The notes: generated from the letters alone by a model not told the origin. A stretch of 64,000 nt of DNA from Rotaria sp. Silwood1 (GCA_905250075.1 CAJNOP010000027.1:694032-758031); one strand, 5' to 3'. Shown: positions 11,801 through 25,300, counted from the first letter of the stretch. Numbers and translations: made by a program.

Positions 11801-12685
11801 AAATTAGTGTGGGTAAATTAGTGTTCTTGGTGAACTTCAGCATTAGAGGGCTGCAGGGTGCAGTATTTTCGTAACCTGTAACCTGCCCTGTGAATTTTTT
11901 CGCGTACCCTGCCCTGTCCTGCTATATTTGATATTACAAAAAAATTCATAACTTTTCATCGACTTCGTATGTCAATTCTCCTACTTTATGTTGTTTTATA
12001 CTTCGATATTCTTCTTCGTATAAAATTTTTCAAAAGATGCCTATAATGTTTGATTCGATAAATTAATAGCAGGTTAACAGGTTATGACAGTGCTGCCCTG
12101 TAACCTGCCCTGTAAAAATATCGTGACCTGACCCTGCCCTGCCCTGCTACTTTTGCAACCTCCCCTGTTCTGTCCTGGCAGGGCAGGGCAGGGCAGGACA
12201 GGCTATGGGCACCCTGCAGGGCTCTATTCAGCATCTTTATTATTAGTGCTCAAGTGACAGTAAATGCTAGTCTGTCAGTATTGACGTCAATGTTGGATAT
12301 TTCTATGAAAAGATAAACAAAATTTCTAATACTTACGGCGAAGTGCGTTTACACGATGATCTTCAAATGATAAAGAAGTTGTTTTTCTATGTGTAGTATT
12401 TGTTTTTTCATAATCACAAATGAAACTCTCGTTGCTTAGATCACTTGTATGAATATTCTGAGTTTTGTCATTGTTCGAAATAAGTTTTGTAATATTTGCA
12501 TGTATAGTAACATTTGTTTGCAAAGGTTTAAAACCCAATCCAACGATACGTTTTTCAAAGGAGATCGAATAAAAAGTTGATGCAATCAAATAAACAGTAC
12601 AGAAAAGACAAATAATCACATAGAGTTTGTGAACAGAGATAACAAATGATGACTTCGGAGACATTTTTGATAATGGTAGTTGCAT
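8850..12685 (-). CDS. Fringe-like GT31-type glycosyltransferase, tandem copy 2
   Basis: Three exons on the minus strand: 12685-12337, 9807-9238 and 9175-8850. Exon lengths (349, 570, 326 nt) and splice phases are identical to copy 1, again giving 414 residues. The ORF is intact through exon 2, although no Met lies early in it. Domain layout matches copy 1: a membrane anchor near 17-40, the TRDTWLSR block, the Gly-Cys-Asp replacement of the usual acidic triplet, and GGAGFF. The exon 2-3 protein is about 92% identical to copy 1 (15 of 190 and 9 of 108 residues differ). Exon 1 differs at about 39 of 116 residues, mostly in the anchor and stem. Intron 1 is 2529 nt, against 426 in copy 1, because of transposon insertions. 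Function beyond glycosyl transfer is unknown. Confidence 0.85.
10737..11112. mobile_element. Nested hAT-like MITE, second level
   Basis: Inverted ends 'cagggatgg' and 'ccatccctg' are flanked by 'gctatgta' (10729-10736) and 'gctatgtg' (11113-11120), a target duplication with one mismatch. The 376-bp element is interrupted by a third element at 10776-10930; removing that and its duplication leaves about 213 bp. The insert includes a long G run near 10978-10993 that will be hard to sequence. The Gly- and Pro-rich ORFs crossing it are by-products of the G/C runs. Confidence 0.7.
10776..10930. mobile_element. Nested hAT-like MITE, innermost level
   Basis: A 155-bp element with inverted ends 'cagcgacgtat' and 'atacgtcgctg' and a perfect 8-bp target duplication 'ggtgtaat' (10768-10775 and 10931-10938). 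The CAG-start terminal repeat plus 8-bp duplication is the usual hAT signature. Subterminal 'ggggggaccg' / 'cggtcccccc' extends the inverted repeat. Confidence 0.85.
11844..12226. mobile_element. 383-bp hAT-like MITE with empty site in the paralogue
   Basis: Inverted ends 'tagagggctgcagggtgc' and 'gcaccctgcagggctcta' are flanked by 'ttcagcat' on both sides (11836-11843 and 12227-12234). The interior is rich in 'cctgccctg' units, which make it far more GC-rich than its surroundings. The matching position in copy 1's intron (about 3515-3545) has a single uninterrupted 'gttcagtg' and no insert, which gives a natural empty site. Confidence 0.85.
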
Positions 12686-12699
12686 GAATAATGATGTTC

Positions 12700-14080
12700 T
12701 ATAAATGAAAGTTTTGTTTTATTTTCGTCTTCTTATGCAAATAATTTGTTTTTTACATGTGAACAACAAAGAAAAGCAGACGTTGTCAATATGTTACGCA
12801 ACGAAATTCTTTAACAGAGGAAACAAAAACGTTGCTTTTATTGCAGCAATGAGCAGAGAAGAAAAGTGTGCATCGTCATTATTGAAATGCATGATATTAT
12901 AGTTTTCATTAAATGGAAATGGTTTTTTTATGTTTTATGTTTTGCGGGTGATTTTTTTTATTTTCAACTCATCCCTTATGATGTGTTTGTTCAAAACTGG
13001 ACGTATTTTTGTTTTCTGTTGATATTTTATTCGATGAAACATTTCATAAAAAATAATAAAATCGTTATGAAGAAAAGTATTTTACTGAAACCATTTGTAT
13101 CGTTCAATCGAGAGAGCCTAGTCAGACAAGCAATACAAGATAATAGTAATAAGATGGCAGAGTTTCATTGAAAATTGAATTGTAAAATGTGTACATATTT
13201 AATGTTTTATGAATGCTTTAAAAGTTGCATCTTTTATGGTTTCGTTCAAGAGGTTTAACTCTTTCACGCGTTCGAGTTTTGAATAGAGCGTATCTCTAGA
13301 GATAAAACAATGCTATTCGATAGAACTCGATTAGTTGATGTATAGTTTTGAGGATTTCTCAGTTATTTCAATCTTGTTGTATCGTGTAATGAATGGAGTA
13401 TTAGTTTAATATTGATCTATAAGAATCCGTATACTAGGTTTAAAACTCTTTAAAGTTTTAAATTTGATGTACATTTTTACAGACTAAAGTCGAACCAATA
13501 GGGCATTTGTTACAAAATGGTAACAAGATTGATATTAGTTAAGAATTCTACTAAATTATATTTCACAGAGCCCTGATCTGTACAATATCATTAGTCGCTT
13601 CTAGATATACACTGTTGATTATACTGGTTCTTCGCTAGTAACTTGGCAGAACTAAGATCAATAAAACTGACTCTTTGAAAGTATCTAGAGTAACTCAACA
13701 CACATCTATGGCATAAAAATTCGTTAAAAGAAATGTTCGGCATGACTGATGTAATTCTTTTTATTCGCGAAATTACATTGCTAATGATCGGAATCGCTCC
13801 TATATGAAGACTCTTTGATAGATTTCAGGCAATTTTGATTTTTTTACTATATTATTCCAATATATAAAGTTAGATATTAAAAAATACCTTTCTAATATTT
13901 AAGCTATCATCCAAAATTCCTGTAGTTCTTTGGCGTCATTATCAAGGAAGAACATTATTAGAAAGCATGCTAAAGTATATTTATTAAATTTATTTTGTAT
14001 TTTTTTTGTTAGGGCGGGAAAAAGATCAGTCGTTCACTCACTGTAAGTCATTTATATTATTCTACTCTCATGAAGTCTAA
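12700..14080. repeat. Duplicated 5' flank of GT31-like copy 2, no gene
   Basis: Non-coding upstream DNA of the second copy. It aligns in pieces with 4000-5700, 34740-35650 and 60-480. For example, the 'agtatctagagtaactc' stretch near 13680 recurs near 35500. ORFs at 12705-13171 are not conserved among the copies. Nothing gene-like is seen to 14459. Confidence 0.55.
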
Positions 14081-14459
14081 TTCTCTAATGGCTTTATATG
14101 TAGTTTTTTACATAATCTTATACATATGGTTGAAATTTGTTAATGATATCTAATTAAAGCTGATTCGCTACTGTCTCACCTCTGCCGATGTGAACACAAA
14201 AACTAAAAAGTCCCAATTTTATTTTATTGTACACATCAAACGGGGAAAATGAAAGACTGGCATTATCGATAATATTTAATCACTTCGCGTATATCTGAAT
14301 TATCTATGTCAGATTAGAATATTTCGATGCAAGCACTAAAAATTTAAAGATTGACTCGTATTCAATCACTTACTTAGTTTGCCAATCTACTAACTATCTT
14401 AACTCGTCGGCTTCTATACGAAAAAAATGCGATAACCTGCCAAAAATGTGTCTATTTAT

Positions 14460-14903
14460 CAGAGACGAGCACAGGACAGGACGAGATTTTTATTTTTGTC
14501 CTGTTCTGCCGCCCGCCAGAGCAGAAAAGTTAGCAGGACAGAACAGGACAGGTAAAAAAAACCTTGTCCTGTGTTCATCTCTAATATGTTTTTTCTTGAA
14601 AATAGTATAAAATCCATTAGTGAGAGAATATTAATTGGCGATATTTGCTTTGTACAATGAAAGTAAAAGTAAAACTCTCACTCTTGGCATCTTACGACCT
14701 GTGAAAGCGGATTTAATAGGCAGAAAAACAGCAGAAATCGTGACGTCTTGTCCTGGCGCCCGCCAGTACAGGAAAATTAGCAGGACAAAAACATGGCAGG
14801 ACAAGATTTTAATTTTTGCCCTGTACTGCCGCCCGCCAGGACCGAGATAGCTAGTAGGACATGGTAGGACAGGAGGGAAAATCTTGGCCTGTGCTCATCT
14901 CTG
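14460..14903. mobile_element. 444-bp hAT-like MITE
   Basis: Inverted ends 'cagagacgagcacagg' and 'cctgtgctcatctctg' are flanked by perfect 8-bp repeats 'ctatttat' (14452-14459 and 14904-14911). The interior has several 'caggacagg' / 'cctgtcctg' blocks and two 'gcccgccag' motifs, suggesting rearranged or duplicated subterminal repeats. It has no coding capacity; the ORF at 14635-14850 is incidental. Confidence 0.8.
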
Positions 14904-14911
14904 CTATTTAT

Positions 14912-17900
14912 AAATGAATGAAAATAAAAAAAACTGTGAAGAAGGAATCAGTTATTGCTATGACTAAAACAGTAAAATTATGATATCCACAAGCAGTCTT
15001 AATAACATACGATGAGTGCAGCAACTGGTAAAAGTTTGAAACTAATATCTGTTGATCTTTCTGTTCTAATATCGTGCTCCTCGATAGTCATCTGATTCAG
15101 AGCATTTGAAACCTCTATACTATTGAATAATTGTTTTCGGCTACTTGCACACGCCTCGAGTTCTCAGCACTCGTCAAAGTATGGAGGAGTAATCAAGTGG
15201 AAATTCATCGAAGGAATACTGATGGCTACCCGAACATGTTTCAATCACTCAAAATCTGCCAAAGTCTTGCATATTCAAGAAAAAGAAACATATCAAAACA
15301 ATCAATTTTGAGTGCTCCAGTGTAGAAGCAAACATACTACAATTGGAGTTCTTCTACTGTAAACTCTAGTTTTGATTATGTGAAACCTTTTCAAAAAAAG
15401 CGGTTTTGAAATATGTTTTATTTTTATTCAATGATCTTACAAGAACCCCTCGCTTTCAGCATATATTTCACTTCAATTTCATAATGTTCTAAACAATATT
15501 TAACTATGATAGATGAGAACTAAGACCGAAATCAATCAGCGTCCTCGAAAAAGGCACAGTTATAACGAATTTTCATACTTGAAAACTTTAAAAAGAATCC
15601 TAAGCACTAATTTTATACTTTATTATACAATTTAGTTGATTATCAAATGTCATATTAATCAAATAAGTTCTACATATCGCATCTGAAATACAAGTCAAAC
15701 TTTTCCTTTGACTAGACATATGTGAAGGTTCTTTTGTTTTCTTAAATTAAAAAAAAAATGTAGTCCTTCATTTTTATAATTAATAGCAAATGTAAATATA
15801 ACAGAATACATTTGTCAAAGTATTATCTTTTTAGGAATTCAAAATATGGATTACTTAGAAGGATATTAGTTCATATTTCATTATAATGCTTGATGAAACT
15901 GATTTGTAAGTATCTATGTTCAAATCTCGTTCTCCGTGTTCATTCGATATGATGCGAAGGCTCGAAAATGAGGCATCTATGAGGCGAATTGTTTTTTATT
16001 TTGATCGAATTTCGACCGGGTCAGAAACAATAGTCAGCATAGAATTTCAATGCTCATTGGAAACAGAAATTGATGTGTTGAAATGACTGTAGAATGGTGA
16101 GAGATGTCACATATAAAGGAAACCGAAGCTGCTGAAAAAGTGTAGAGAGATGCCAAACTAATTACAAACATACGATTCCATGACCATAGATGTGTGCATA
16201 ATAATCGGATGTCTCCAAGCGCATTTTCACGAGAGATGGTACATTTTCTCCTATGATTTTGTAAATCTCATCACATATCATAATCAAGTCGCATATTTTC
16301 TCATGAAGTACTAAACAATAAATCGAATTTGACACAGTTCGAAATCCCTATTAATGCTTTATTTTTGTACTCTGACCAGTTTGCTACAATTATTTAAAAA
16401 ATCAAGAAAATATTGATTCACTTATGAGTTATATGTTTAGAACACTAATAAACAATTGATTAATGAAAATTAACCGTTTTAAGCTTCCTAAAAGAATTAT
16501 TCTAATTATCGTGGTTTAGTATTTGTATAGTTAAAACTAATTTTAATTCGCTTTCAACCCTAAGCAAGTCTCTTCGCTGATTTCGCCATAATGTGACAAT
16601 ATCCATTTTGAATTTGCTATTGATTTAACTGTTTTGAACTTATGTAGATCTGTGTCATCAACTGTACATTTTCGATTGATCGTTGATTTGTAGAGCGAAG
16701 AGAGAGTCTAATAGGTGAAAAAGCAGTAAAACAAATAGTAGATCCTAACAGAAATGATGAAGTCACGGAGAAATCTTCAAAATTACTCATTTATCGTATT
16801 GATCAATGGTATTGAAAGATGTACATTCTTCATCCAAACAAACCGTGATGAGTCATAAACTATAGTATAATGAAGTGCTTAAGTCATTCTCATAATAAAT
16901 ATTCAGTTGATACCGAACGTATACAATATAGAAAAATCCTGTTATTCTCATTTATTGCGGGAGTGATGTGTAAAATACAGTACAAATACTTGTTTTTTTA
17001 AAAGTAAAATGATTTCATCATATAACTTGTATTAATGTTATGTTTCTGTGGTATGGATGATCTTGTTAAAGTATTATATTCTCATTCTTTGACAAAAATG
17101 CATTTGCATAACGAACTAAATTGAATTCAATATATAGAATTTCCAGTTGACCCGTTTTGCTTGACTATATGTATAAGTGTATGTGGAGAATATGAATTTC
17201 TACGTCTATTCTTCAATACTAGTTGTTGATCGTGTTTCACAGAAGAGGGAGGGAAAAAAGATATTTGATCAGTGGTGGAACTAACTACCTATCTATCCAC
17301 CTATTCACCTGCTTATCCTATCGCAAGTAAAAAAGAAGACTGGAATGAAAAAAAGATGTGTTGTTTCATTCTGATTATAAACATTTAACTTTACCAAGTG
17401 TTAGTGTTATGCCTGCATCGTTTTCTCAGATGTTTTTTTTTACTTTTCCTTGTATGCTCTATTATTACAAGCATTGACAAAAGAGACTATGAAGTTAAGT
17501 ATGACATTTAGTGTATATATGAGAAAAACTCCCATGTATATGGTAAGTGAGAAGGAAAAAAATCGGAAGAGAAATAATATATAGAGGTTGCAGACAGAGA
17601 GTTAGAAAATATAAGGTTACAGTGAAAGATCATATAAATCAGTGTTGACTATGATCGATAGGTTAATTGTGTGCGATTATATCTCACAATTTTCATTACT
17701 TATATAGATCTACGATATCAACACAAATAATACTACAAGATAAAAAGTAAAAGGTTGCTTCTTCTTCAAATCATTTCTTCGTGTAGAAATACGAAAACGA
17801 ATAACTGACATAATAAAGGATTTGTATGCAGAGAATAATGAATTGCTCATTTTACTTTGTTATTGTCTCCCAAGTTTTTTTTCAAAAATATGCCTAACAA

Positions 17901-18921
17901 TTCGAACGTCGTGACGTAGACACTTCACATTCATGTAGGAGACTGAAGAAAACTCTTTCTTCATATGGTTAGAAATTTGCGTGTTGATCCAAAATCGCCT
18001 TTATAATAATTTTCGTAAATACGACATTTTTTATATTGAGAGGCAGAATTTAGCAAAATTCTATTCATCTTGTAGGTATACGGTAATAGTACGTTGATAG
18101 TTACATGCGAATCATATATCTCGCATAAACACGCAAGAAAGCTGCATGCAACTGTTTACAAGGGTAAGAGTAATGCGTAGTTTCACATGTTTTGTTAAAA
18201 AGCTTAAAAAATTCTATTTCTGTGTTTGCAGCATACACATTCATCAAATATCATTGTCTGGCATGGATGTGCAACAGTTGCAAAAATTTAAAATAACTTG
18301 CATCTGCATGCATGAGATATAATGACTTATAAAATAATTTGCAAGTAAACGCAAGTCTCTAAAAATTTTCTGCAATTAAACAGGTTTTTTTAAAGTTTTT
18401 GCGTTTGGCTGGGTATTCAAGGGTTCAAGTATTTTCAGACAGCGCACATACACACAGGAGTGTTTTCTTGCTGAGGCTTCGACAAAAGCTTAATACGCAT
18501 GAAAATCAACTTTGAGTAGTTGTATACTTGAATGGTTACTCGATTATTGATATCAGCTTTCAAGTTTGACAGCCTCATCGATCTACATGCTGTTGAAAAC
18601 ATGTATTCCTTAAAGAAAGATTATGTTTTATCGGTCTCAAATGATTCAGTTATCACTTTGAAAAGACACAAAAGATAACATTGTATCTTACATGTATACT
18701 TGTACATAAAAAAAAATAGTTTCAATCTATGCAGTAAATATCATTCATACAACAAAGAAAGCTGATCTGAAGTATTATAAGATATAGAGGAAAAAGTGTC
18801 AGTATGTTTTTTGATTATCATTTCTACCAACGTCACCTGAATCTCAGTTTCTCACATATGATATTAATTTTTGAGTAGATATCATAATCACATATAGAGC
18901 TTGACATGGAACATTTTTCAT
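14912..18921. other. Gene-free AT-rich stretch
   Basis: No ORF here resembles a known protein or shows a splice-joined exon chain on either strand. About 16550-16670 resembles 38340-38470, a dispersed non-coding repeat. Confidence 0.5.
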
Positions 18922-19368
18922 TAGGGGTGTCAGTTTAGCATTAGCATTGCATTATTTAATGCAAATTTTAATACTTTTGTATTAGGATTAAAAATTTAAC
19001 ACTTTGGCATTAGTATTAGAAAAGTATTAGTCTAATAGTAATACCTATAGATCGCGAAAACAGAACAAAATTGCTCCGTTATGGTAATTTTTTTCCCAAA
19101 ACAGAACACTATTGTTCTTTTATTGGGAACAGCTTCGCATAACGGCACAAAAGTGTTCTGTTTTGGGAAAAAAATTACCATAACGGAGCAATTTTGTTCT
19201 GTTTTCGGCAACTATAGGCATTACTATTAGACTAATACTTTTCTAATACTAATGCCAAAGTGTTAAATTAATTTTTTAATTCTAACACAAGAGCATTAAG
19301 TTAAATTTTTAACCCTAATGCAAAAGTATTAGCATTTTCCTAACACTAATGCTAAGCCGATACCTCTA
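18922..19368. mobile_element. 447-bp foldback MITE, hAT-like
   Basis: Inverted ends 'taggggtgtcagtttagc' and 'gctaagccgatacctcta' are flanked by 'tttttcat' (18914-18921 and 19369-19376). The arms pair over most of the element. The outer parts are 'attagcatt'-type repeats. The inner part carries a long, nearly perfect pair containing 'acagaacaaaattgctccgt' and its complement, so single-stranded DNA or RNA would form one long hairpin. No ORF of note. Confidence 0.85.
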
Positions 19369-19376
19369 TTTTTCAT

Positions 19377-22300
19377 TCATATGACGATTGAAGTGGGATT
19401 AATATATTCTTACTTCGATACCATATGATTGTAAACGCTCGTATACTACGAAATACGTCTAATAATGACCGTTACATACGATGTATGTCAACATTTGTCC
19501 TCCATGACTATAGCATACGATCGCATGTAGTTGTTATTTACTCATGAGTTAAGTAGCATTTCTTGAATATATAGCTTTTGTAACTAGAGTTCAGCAACAA
19601 TTGCAATTTCAAGTATTTATTTTTAATAAAAAATTTTGCTTCTTTCTTTAGATTGACTCAAATAACAGATTCTACAGTAAATATTTATTTCAGATAGACA
19701 CAGAGGTTTTCAGGCCTGAAGATTGTCATGTATCCTCTCCTATCTTGAAAAGTTCGCGCTTATCTCCAGTAGATTTCCAGCGTTTTTGCCATTGAGTTTT
19801 TGCTCAACGGTTTCCAAAAAAATCTTTCAATTAGTCTCTTGCGTCATCAAGCCTTTCCTCCAAAGGACAGCTAGACGAAAAAGTAGATTTTCAAGATTTG
19901 AGCCCATATTATAGCTAGCATTGAAGCTACTATGGTGCTGCATCCAAATGCGTCCTGGATGTTGCTTTATAGTGAGTGTCTGTTAAGCAACGGACATCAC
20001 ACAGTACATACAATAAGTGAATATCTTCCATATGGTCATTTGAGTAAAATATATATTTTAAATTGAGAATCTAATTATATTCATTAGTTATTATATAGTA
20101 AAATAGTGTTGTGTATTTAATTAGTATTAGAGCCCATTTGAACCTCTTGAAGTTCTTTAGACTATAATAAGATCCAAAATTTACATTTAGCAAAGTAAAA
20201 AAAATAACTACTCTTCAAAAATGCAGTTATTTCCTCGGAACTTTGATTCAAGTTTTTATTTATAATCTGGTAGAGTATGTCATCATTTATCTTCAGTAGA
20301 TGTGCAAACATGTGCGCTTAAACTCTTGTTGGGATATAGAATCGCAAACGTAACCGCCCATTAAAATTTGTTAAAAATTTCTATAAAGCAATAGACCATT
20401 TCATTTTTAGAATCGGTTCTTGAACTCTTTCCGAGCAATTAAATAATGAAAAAAAGGCATGCATAGCTTTCTTTGTAAGACGTATGCTCCGAACAAAAAT
20501 ATTTTCCTTTTTGTCTTTGGATGCTGTCAAACTTCGCATGACATTTATTACTCAGAAGACAGAAATGATGTGAAAGTTTTCTTTCATGTTGATGTATAGG
20601 TTACACTGAAATGAAATTCTCATGTCATATATTTACTCAGTAATAAATTTGATGGAAAGTATGACAACTGAAAAAGACAACAAAGAGAATCGATTTTTAG
20701 TCCAAGAGTGCCAAATAATTTATTTCATACTTTAAAAAAATTTTCATTTGTAACAATACATCGAGTTGCATGATCTTTTTTAAATTTCGCCCGATACAGA
20801 TAATGTTAGCAGAAATGAATAATTTTCGTAGTTAGAGCTACCAAAGATTGTAACACATACTATGAATATCGAACAATTTAGGTTTTCAACAGAACTTCGA
20901 AACACATGAAATAATCGAACACTCATTTTAATACGTTTCAAGATATATGACAGAACGAATTAAAATTCGCATAACATTTATAAGAATTCTCCTGCAACAT
21001 ATTAGACAAACGTTACTGAAACTCGCGAAACACTGTAAATTGACCAGCAGTATTTCTGTCATTTCGTTTGTTTGTGACAAACTTGATAGTACCAACAAGC
21101 TCATCTATACTGCGTCATATACTAGAGTTGTAATCTTAGTTCTGAATTCTATTTCATTTGTATGTGTATTTTTCTGTATCGAGCATTCATTTTCAATTAG
21201 TTGCTCTCTTTCATTCACTACAACCATTTTTTTCACAAATGTTCGAACTCTCAATAAATTAACTAGGTTGTCATTTCGGATATTGATTTTTTATTTAACT
21301 TGGGAGAAAAAAAGACTTCATGACATATTCTGATAAATTTTATGGAACCTTAACACATAAGCATATTAACAGAAGCGCACTTCTATGTTGGACCTTTATA
21401 TAAGTACATGTAGACGTGTATGTACATTAAGTAAAGTACTAGATAAATATAAAAGGTAACTTCACATATAAAAGCTATTTGCTTCATTAAATAAATTTTT
21501 TCGTAGTATAAAACTTGATTTTTATGTTTAGAAAGAAAAAAAACGAACTTGTATGTGCTGTATTTCACTAATAAACTTTTATTTATATGTTTAATATTAT
21601 TAGTTTTTTGTCAACAGAAAATTTATCAATTTCTTTACACGTTGTACTGTTGTAACTATATTCGTTTTTGTTCGTTAATATTGTTCTCAAAACTTTGTTT
21701 TTTAATTTCAAATGATAATTGAGTAAAATGATTAAAAATTTTTTTTATTCAGATAGCAAATTACTGCGTTTCTATGAACGATATGCTGGCATAAACCGTA
21801 GTGTATTCGTTTTTAGAGATTTTATAATCTAAATTTGAATGTTTTGAATGAATAACTTAAAGAATTGAAAAATCTTCCAGTTTTTCATTATTCATATGAT
21901 TCTGTATTTTGTTCATGTTTGAATTAAGACGCATGTTGTATAAATATTGATTTTTAACAATAACATAAAAATCAACAGAACTGTTTACTATTAGTTAGAT
22001 ATCCACGACTTTTATTGTGTAAAAAAAAAGAAATGTCACATTATTCATATAACATGATTTGAATAAATCATAATCTTATGTTGAGGCACACGATCTAACT
22101 CTTATTAATTATTAGAAGACATTATCATGCATACAACATTGAGCAATCCATCAAACCATTTAATAATTTGATAATTATTATCACCACTTCAAGAAACATC
22201 TAAAGTGGAAAAACCACGCTTTTGAACGATTGTAAATCGTCGTATATTGACATATTACACAGTACGGTATTACGATCGTATGTCTTCGTATCTCATATGA

Positions 22301-25300
22301 AGAAACAGAGTCGTATACAATGAAATATGAGGTTTAAACAGGTTTCTCATTCTTCATATTTGACTGTTACTTTTTGGTTAATTATAACCCTTATGCATAG
22401 ACGCCCTTTTCTATTATCCTACGCAGGTATTTGTATCATAGTCACCATACGCTAACTAGATTAGACATAGACAGACACAGATGAATTCCCATTTCTAGAC
22501 CTTATCTTTTGAGTCTAGTTTAAAACCAGTTTGTTTCAAATGAACATTATTATCTGTTATATATTGAACTTATTATTCTAGGTGTCCACCAGTTGTTTTT
22601 TCTCGAAATTCTATTCATTATTCAATTAATAACTGCAAATAGGTTTTTGAAAAATAAAATAGAATAAAGTGTTAAGTTTATTTTAAAATAAGAATGAAGA
22701 ATAAACCAATGTATGAGAAAAGATCATACGCTGATAGTTAACATTCAAATTTGAATTAGAGTGTCTATTTTATTTTTATATAATAAATCAAAATCTCAAA
22801 AAGCAAACACTACTATTTCTCCTGAATTAAACTAGATACAAATACCATCATGATAACTATTTTTATATTTTGAGTTATGTTCAAGTAAATGAAATTGCCC
22901 TCCTATCCATCTCTACACACTTTTTATAAAAGTTTTTATTTGAGCTCTATATATAGTATAAACTAGGCATTCTTTTCCAAAGTTATGCTGGTTTTAAATA
23001 TTTTATTTTTGAAAAAATTGAAAATGGCATTACTATCATTCATCAATTAGTTGATGTAATGATATACTAAAGATAATTTAGCTGAAAAATTGTTTTTCAT
23101 TTTAATATACAGCCAATTAGTTTGATTAAATTTTGACGCATACTTCTTTTTCAAGAGAATTAAAAGCAATAGAGCAAATGTAAAAAAGAAAAATAGAACG
23201 AAGAAAGTCTTTTTTTTTCTTTCCTGGTCGTAGAAGTAGTCATAAATTATCGTCGTTTCTAAGTAAGACATAAAAATTGAGAAGGCTGATATGTCTAGTT
23301 CAAAATGTGCGCAAATGTCGTCAGATCTCGCTTGGTGCCTTTTATATAGTCATCATTACGAGAAACGTCTTGCAATCACGTAGAAGTTAGTCCTGAATTT
23401 CGTTAAATTTTGTCCTTTATAGTCCGTTTTTTTCTGCTTCGTCTAGCCTACTTTAGTCATTATAACAGAACAATAATTAAGGCAAAAAAATATTCGACAT
23501 TGGCCGAGTTTCTTGGCAGTAGAGTATGATATAGTCATAGAACAACATCAGTTTAAGCAGTCTAAATAGTAGATTAACTTTCACTGATCCAGTAAGTGTT
23601 TAGAAGACAACATAAGAGTAACGTTTCACCTGACTAGAAGTACTACATGTGCTCGTTAATTCTAAACCATGTTTAAGAAAATACCGTCAATCTTAGATCA
23701 GACAAAAAGTCTTAAATACTTAAGCAGTCCTTTTCATTCGAACTAAATTATGCATCTAATTCGTTTAGACTGATTATTAGTGGAAGAAATTTATGAACAT
23801 CTCTATCAATTTTTAACAGCAATTAATGCTTAATTGTAGCGTTTAGAATCTCTTCCGATTCATAGATGACCAGACATTTAATTATCTATCTTTCATTAAA
23901 TATTAACTAATTTCATAGAAGAGATAGATAATGAAGAGACACTTTGAACTTTTTCGAAATCTTAAAATTCATATGTCTGCATGTTTGTTACGCAATTTTT
24001 ATCTACATAAACGAATTTCGATTTCTATATTAACTATTTCAACGAAGCGAATAAATTTCCAGGTAAAAATGTATCATTTTCACTTATTGTCAATGAAAGA
24101 TAACATTTGTAAAAGAACAACGGAGGATAAAGTTTCCATTCTTGTCTTCTATGATAAATACATACAAATTAGTATCATACACTCATCATATACTACTATT
24201 TGAAAACATGTCTTTCTTTCCATAATTTGCTGTTTAGTATTTTTGACGATATTATAATTTAGGAAGAGCTCTTCAACATAAATAAAGCAACCTGTAGCAA
24301 ACAGAATATTTCGTAAATCCAGGTTTTGATAAATCTTATGATATTCCTCTGCACATGTTTATAAATATCTGCTCTATAGTTAAAGTATTATTGTACATTG
24401 TGTCGAAGTCTTAAATAGATGGTATACTCGTATGATATAAGTGTGAAAGTAGATTGAAGTATAAAACGCGAGCTGCCTCATTATATCTTTTATAATTCAT
24501 TAGAATGTAAAGCAAGATGGAAACAATGTAATGTGAAAATAACTTGAATATAAATTAAACATAAATCATCATGTGAAACAGTTGATTTCTTTTTTAAATT
24601 TAGATTATTAGTAATTAATTTTTATAATTAATATTTTTTTTTTGCCGATATAAATGAAGTTTTCCTAGTTTCTGTGATGAGGAAAAAAGGTTACTAAAAA
24701 ATCTTAAAGCAAAACTTCAAATTAGTATTTTTCAATCTTATCTAAGTAACTTTATATTCTATAAGAAAAATTTTGTTTTATTCATATAAAAAGTTGAAGA
24801 AAATCGAGATAAATTTGAATTGAATTGCATCTTTGAATGTTTATGAATATGGAGAAGTTGATCTATTGATCATACAACTCAATTGTCTAAACTATAGGTA
24901 AGTCAAAGACCGTATACATTTTCGAATGTTATTTCTTTCCTTTACATCCTTCCGTTTACAAGAAAACATTTTCAAAAAATACCTAGTGTTAGACTTGATA
25001 TTTTTTCTCACAAGTAGAACTTTGTGAGACAAGAAGAAGTCTAAAAGACTTTGTACTATTAGGTCTTCCTACTGGGCTGTGACTATTTTTTGGAACTTCG
25101 ATTTAAGGTAAAGTGTTTATAAAAAAAATCCAACGAACGAATTTTTCACCAAAGTTTTGATATTCAATAGAAACTCATGTCCATTAGAATATTCTAAAAG
25201 CTACGAGCGAAAAGAATGTTTTCTTTATAAGATATTAAATGTTGAAGAAAAGTCGATTTTCTTAGCTTTTTCTGTAAAATACAATCGTATTTTGAACATT

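Noticed and set aside
8850..12685. Second Fringe-like copy as a pseudogene because of its split ORFs and large intron
   Set aside because: Splice sites, exon lengths and phases match the first copy exactly and the joined frame is open for 414 residues.
20947..21333. 128-residue plus-strand ORF in the gene desert
   Set aside because: No signal, motif, family likeness or neighbouring exons; composition is that of AT-rich background.
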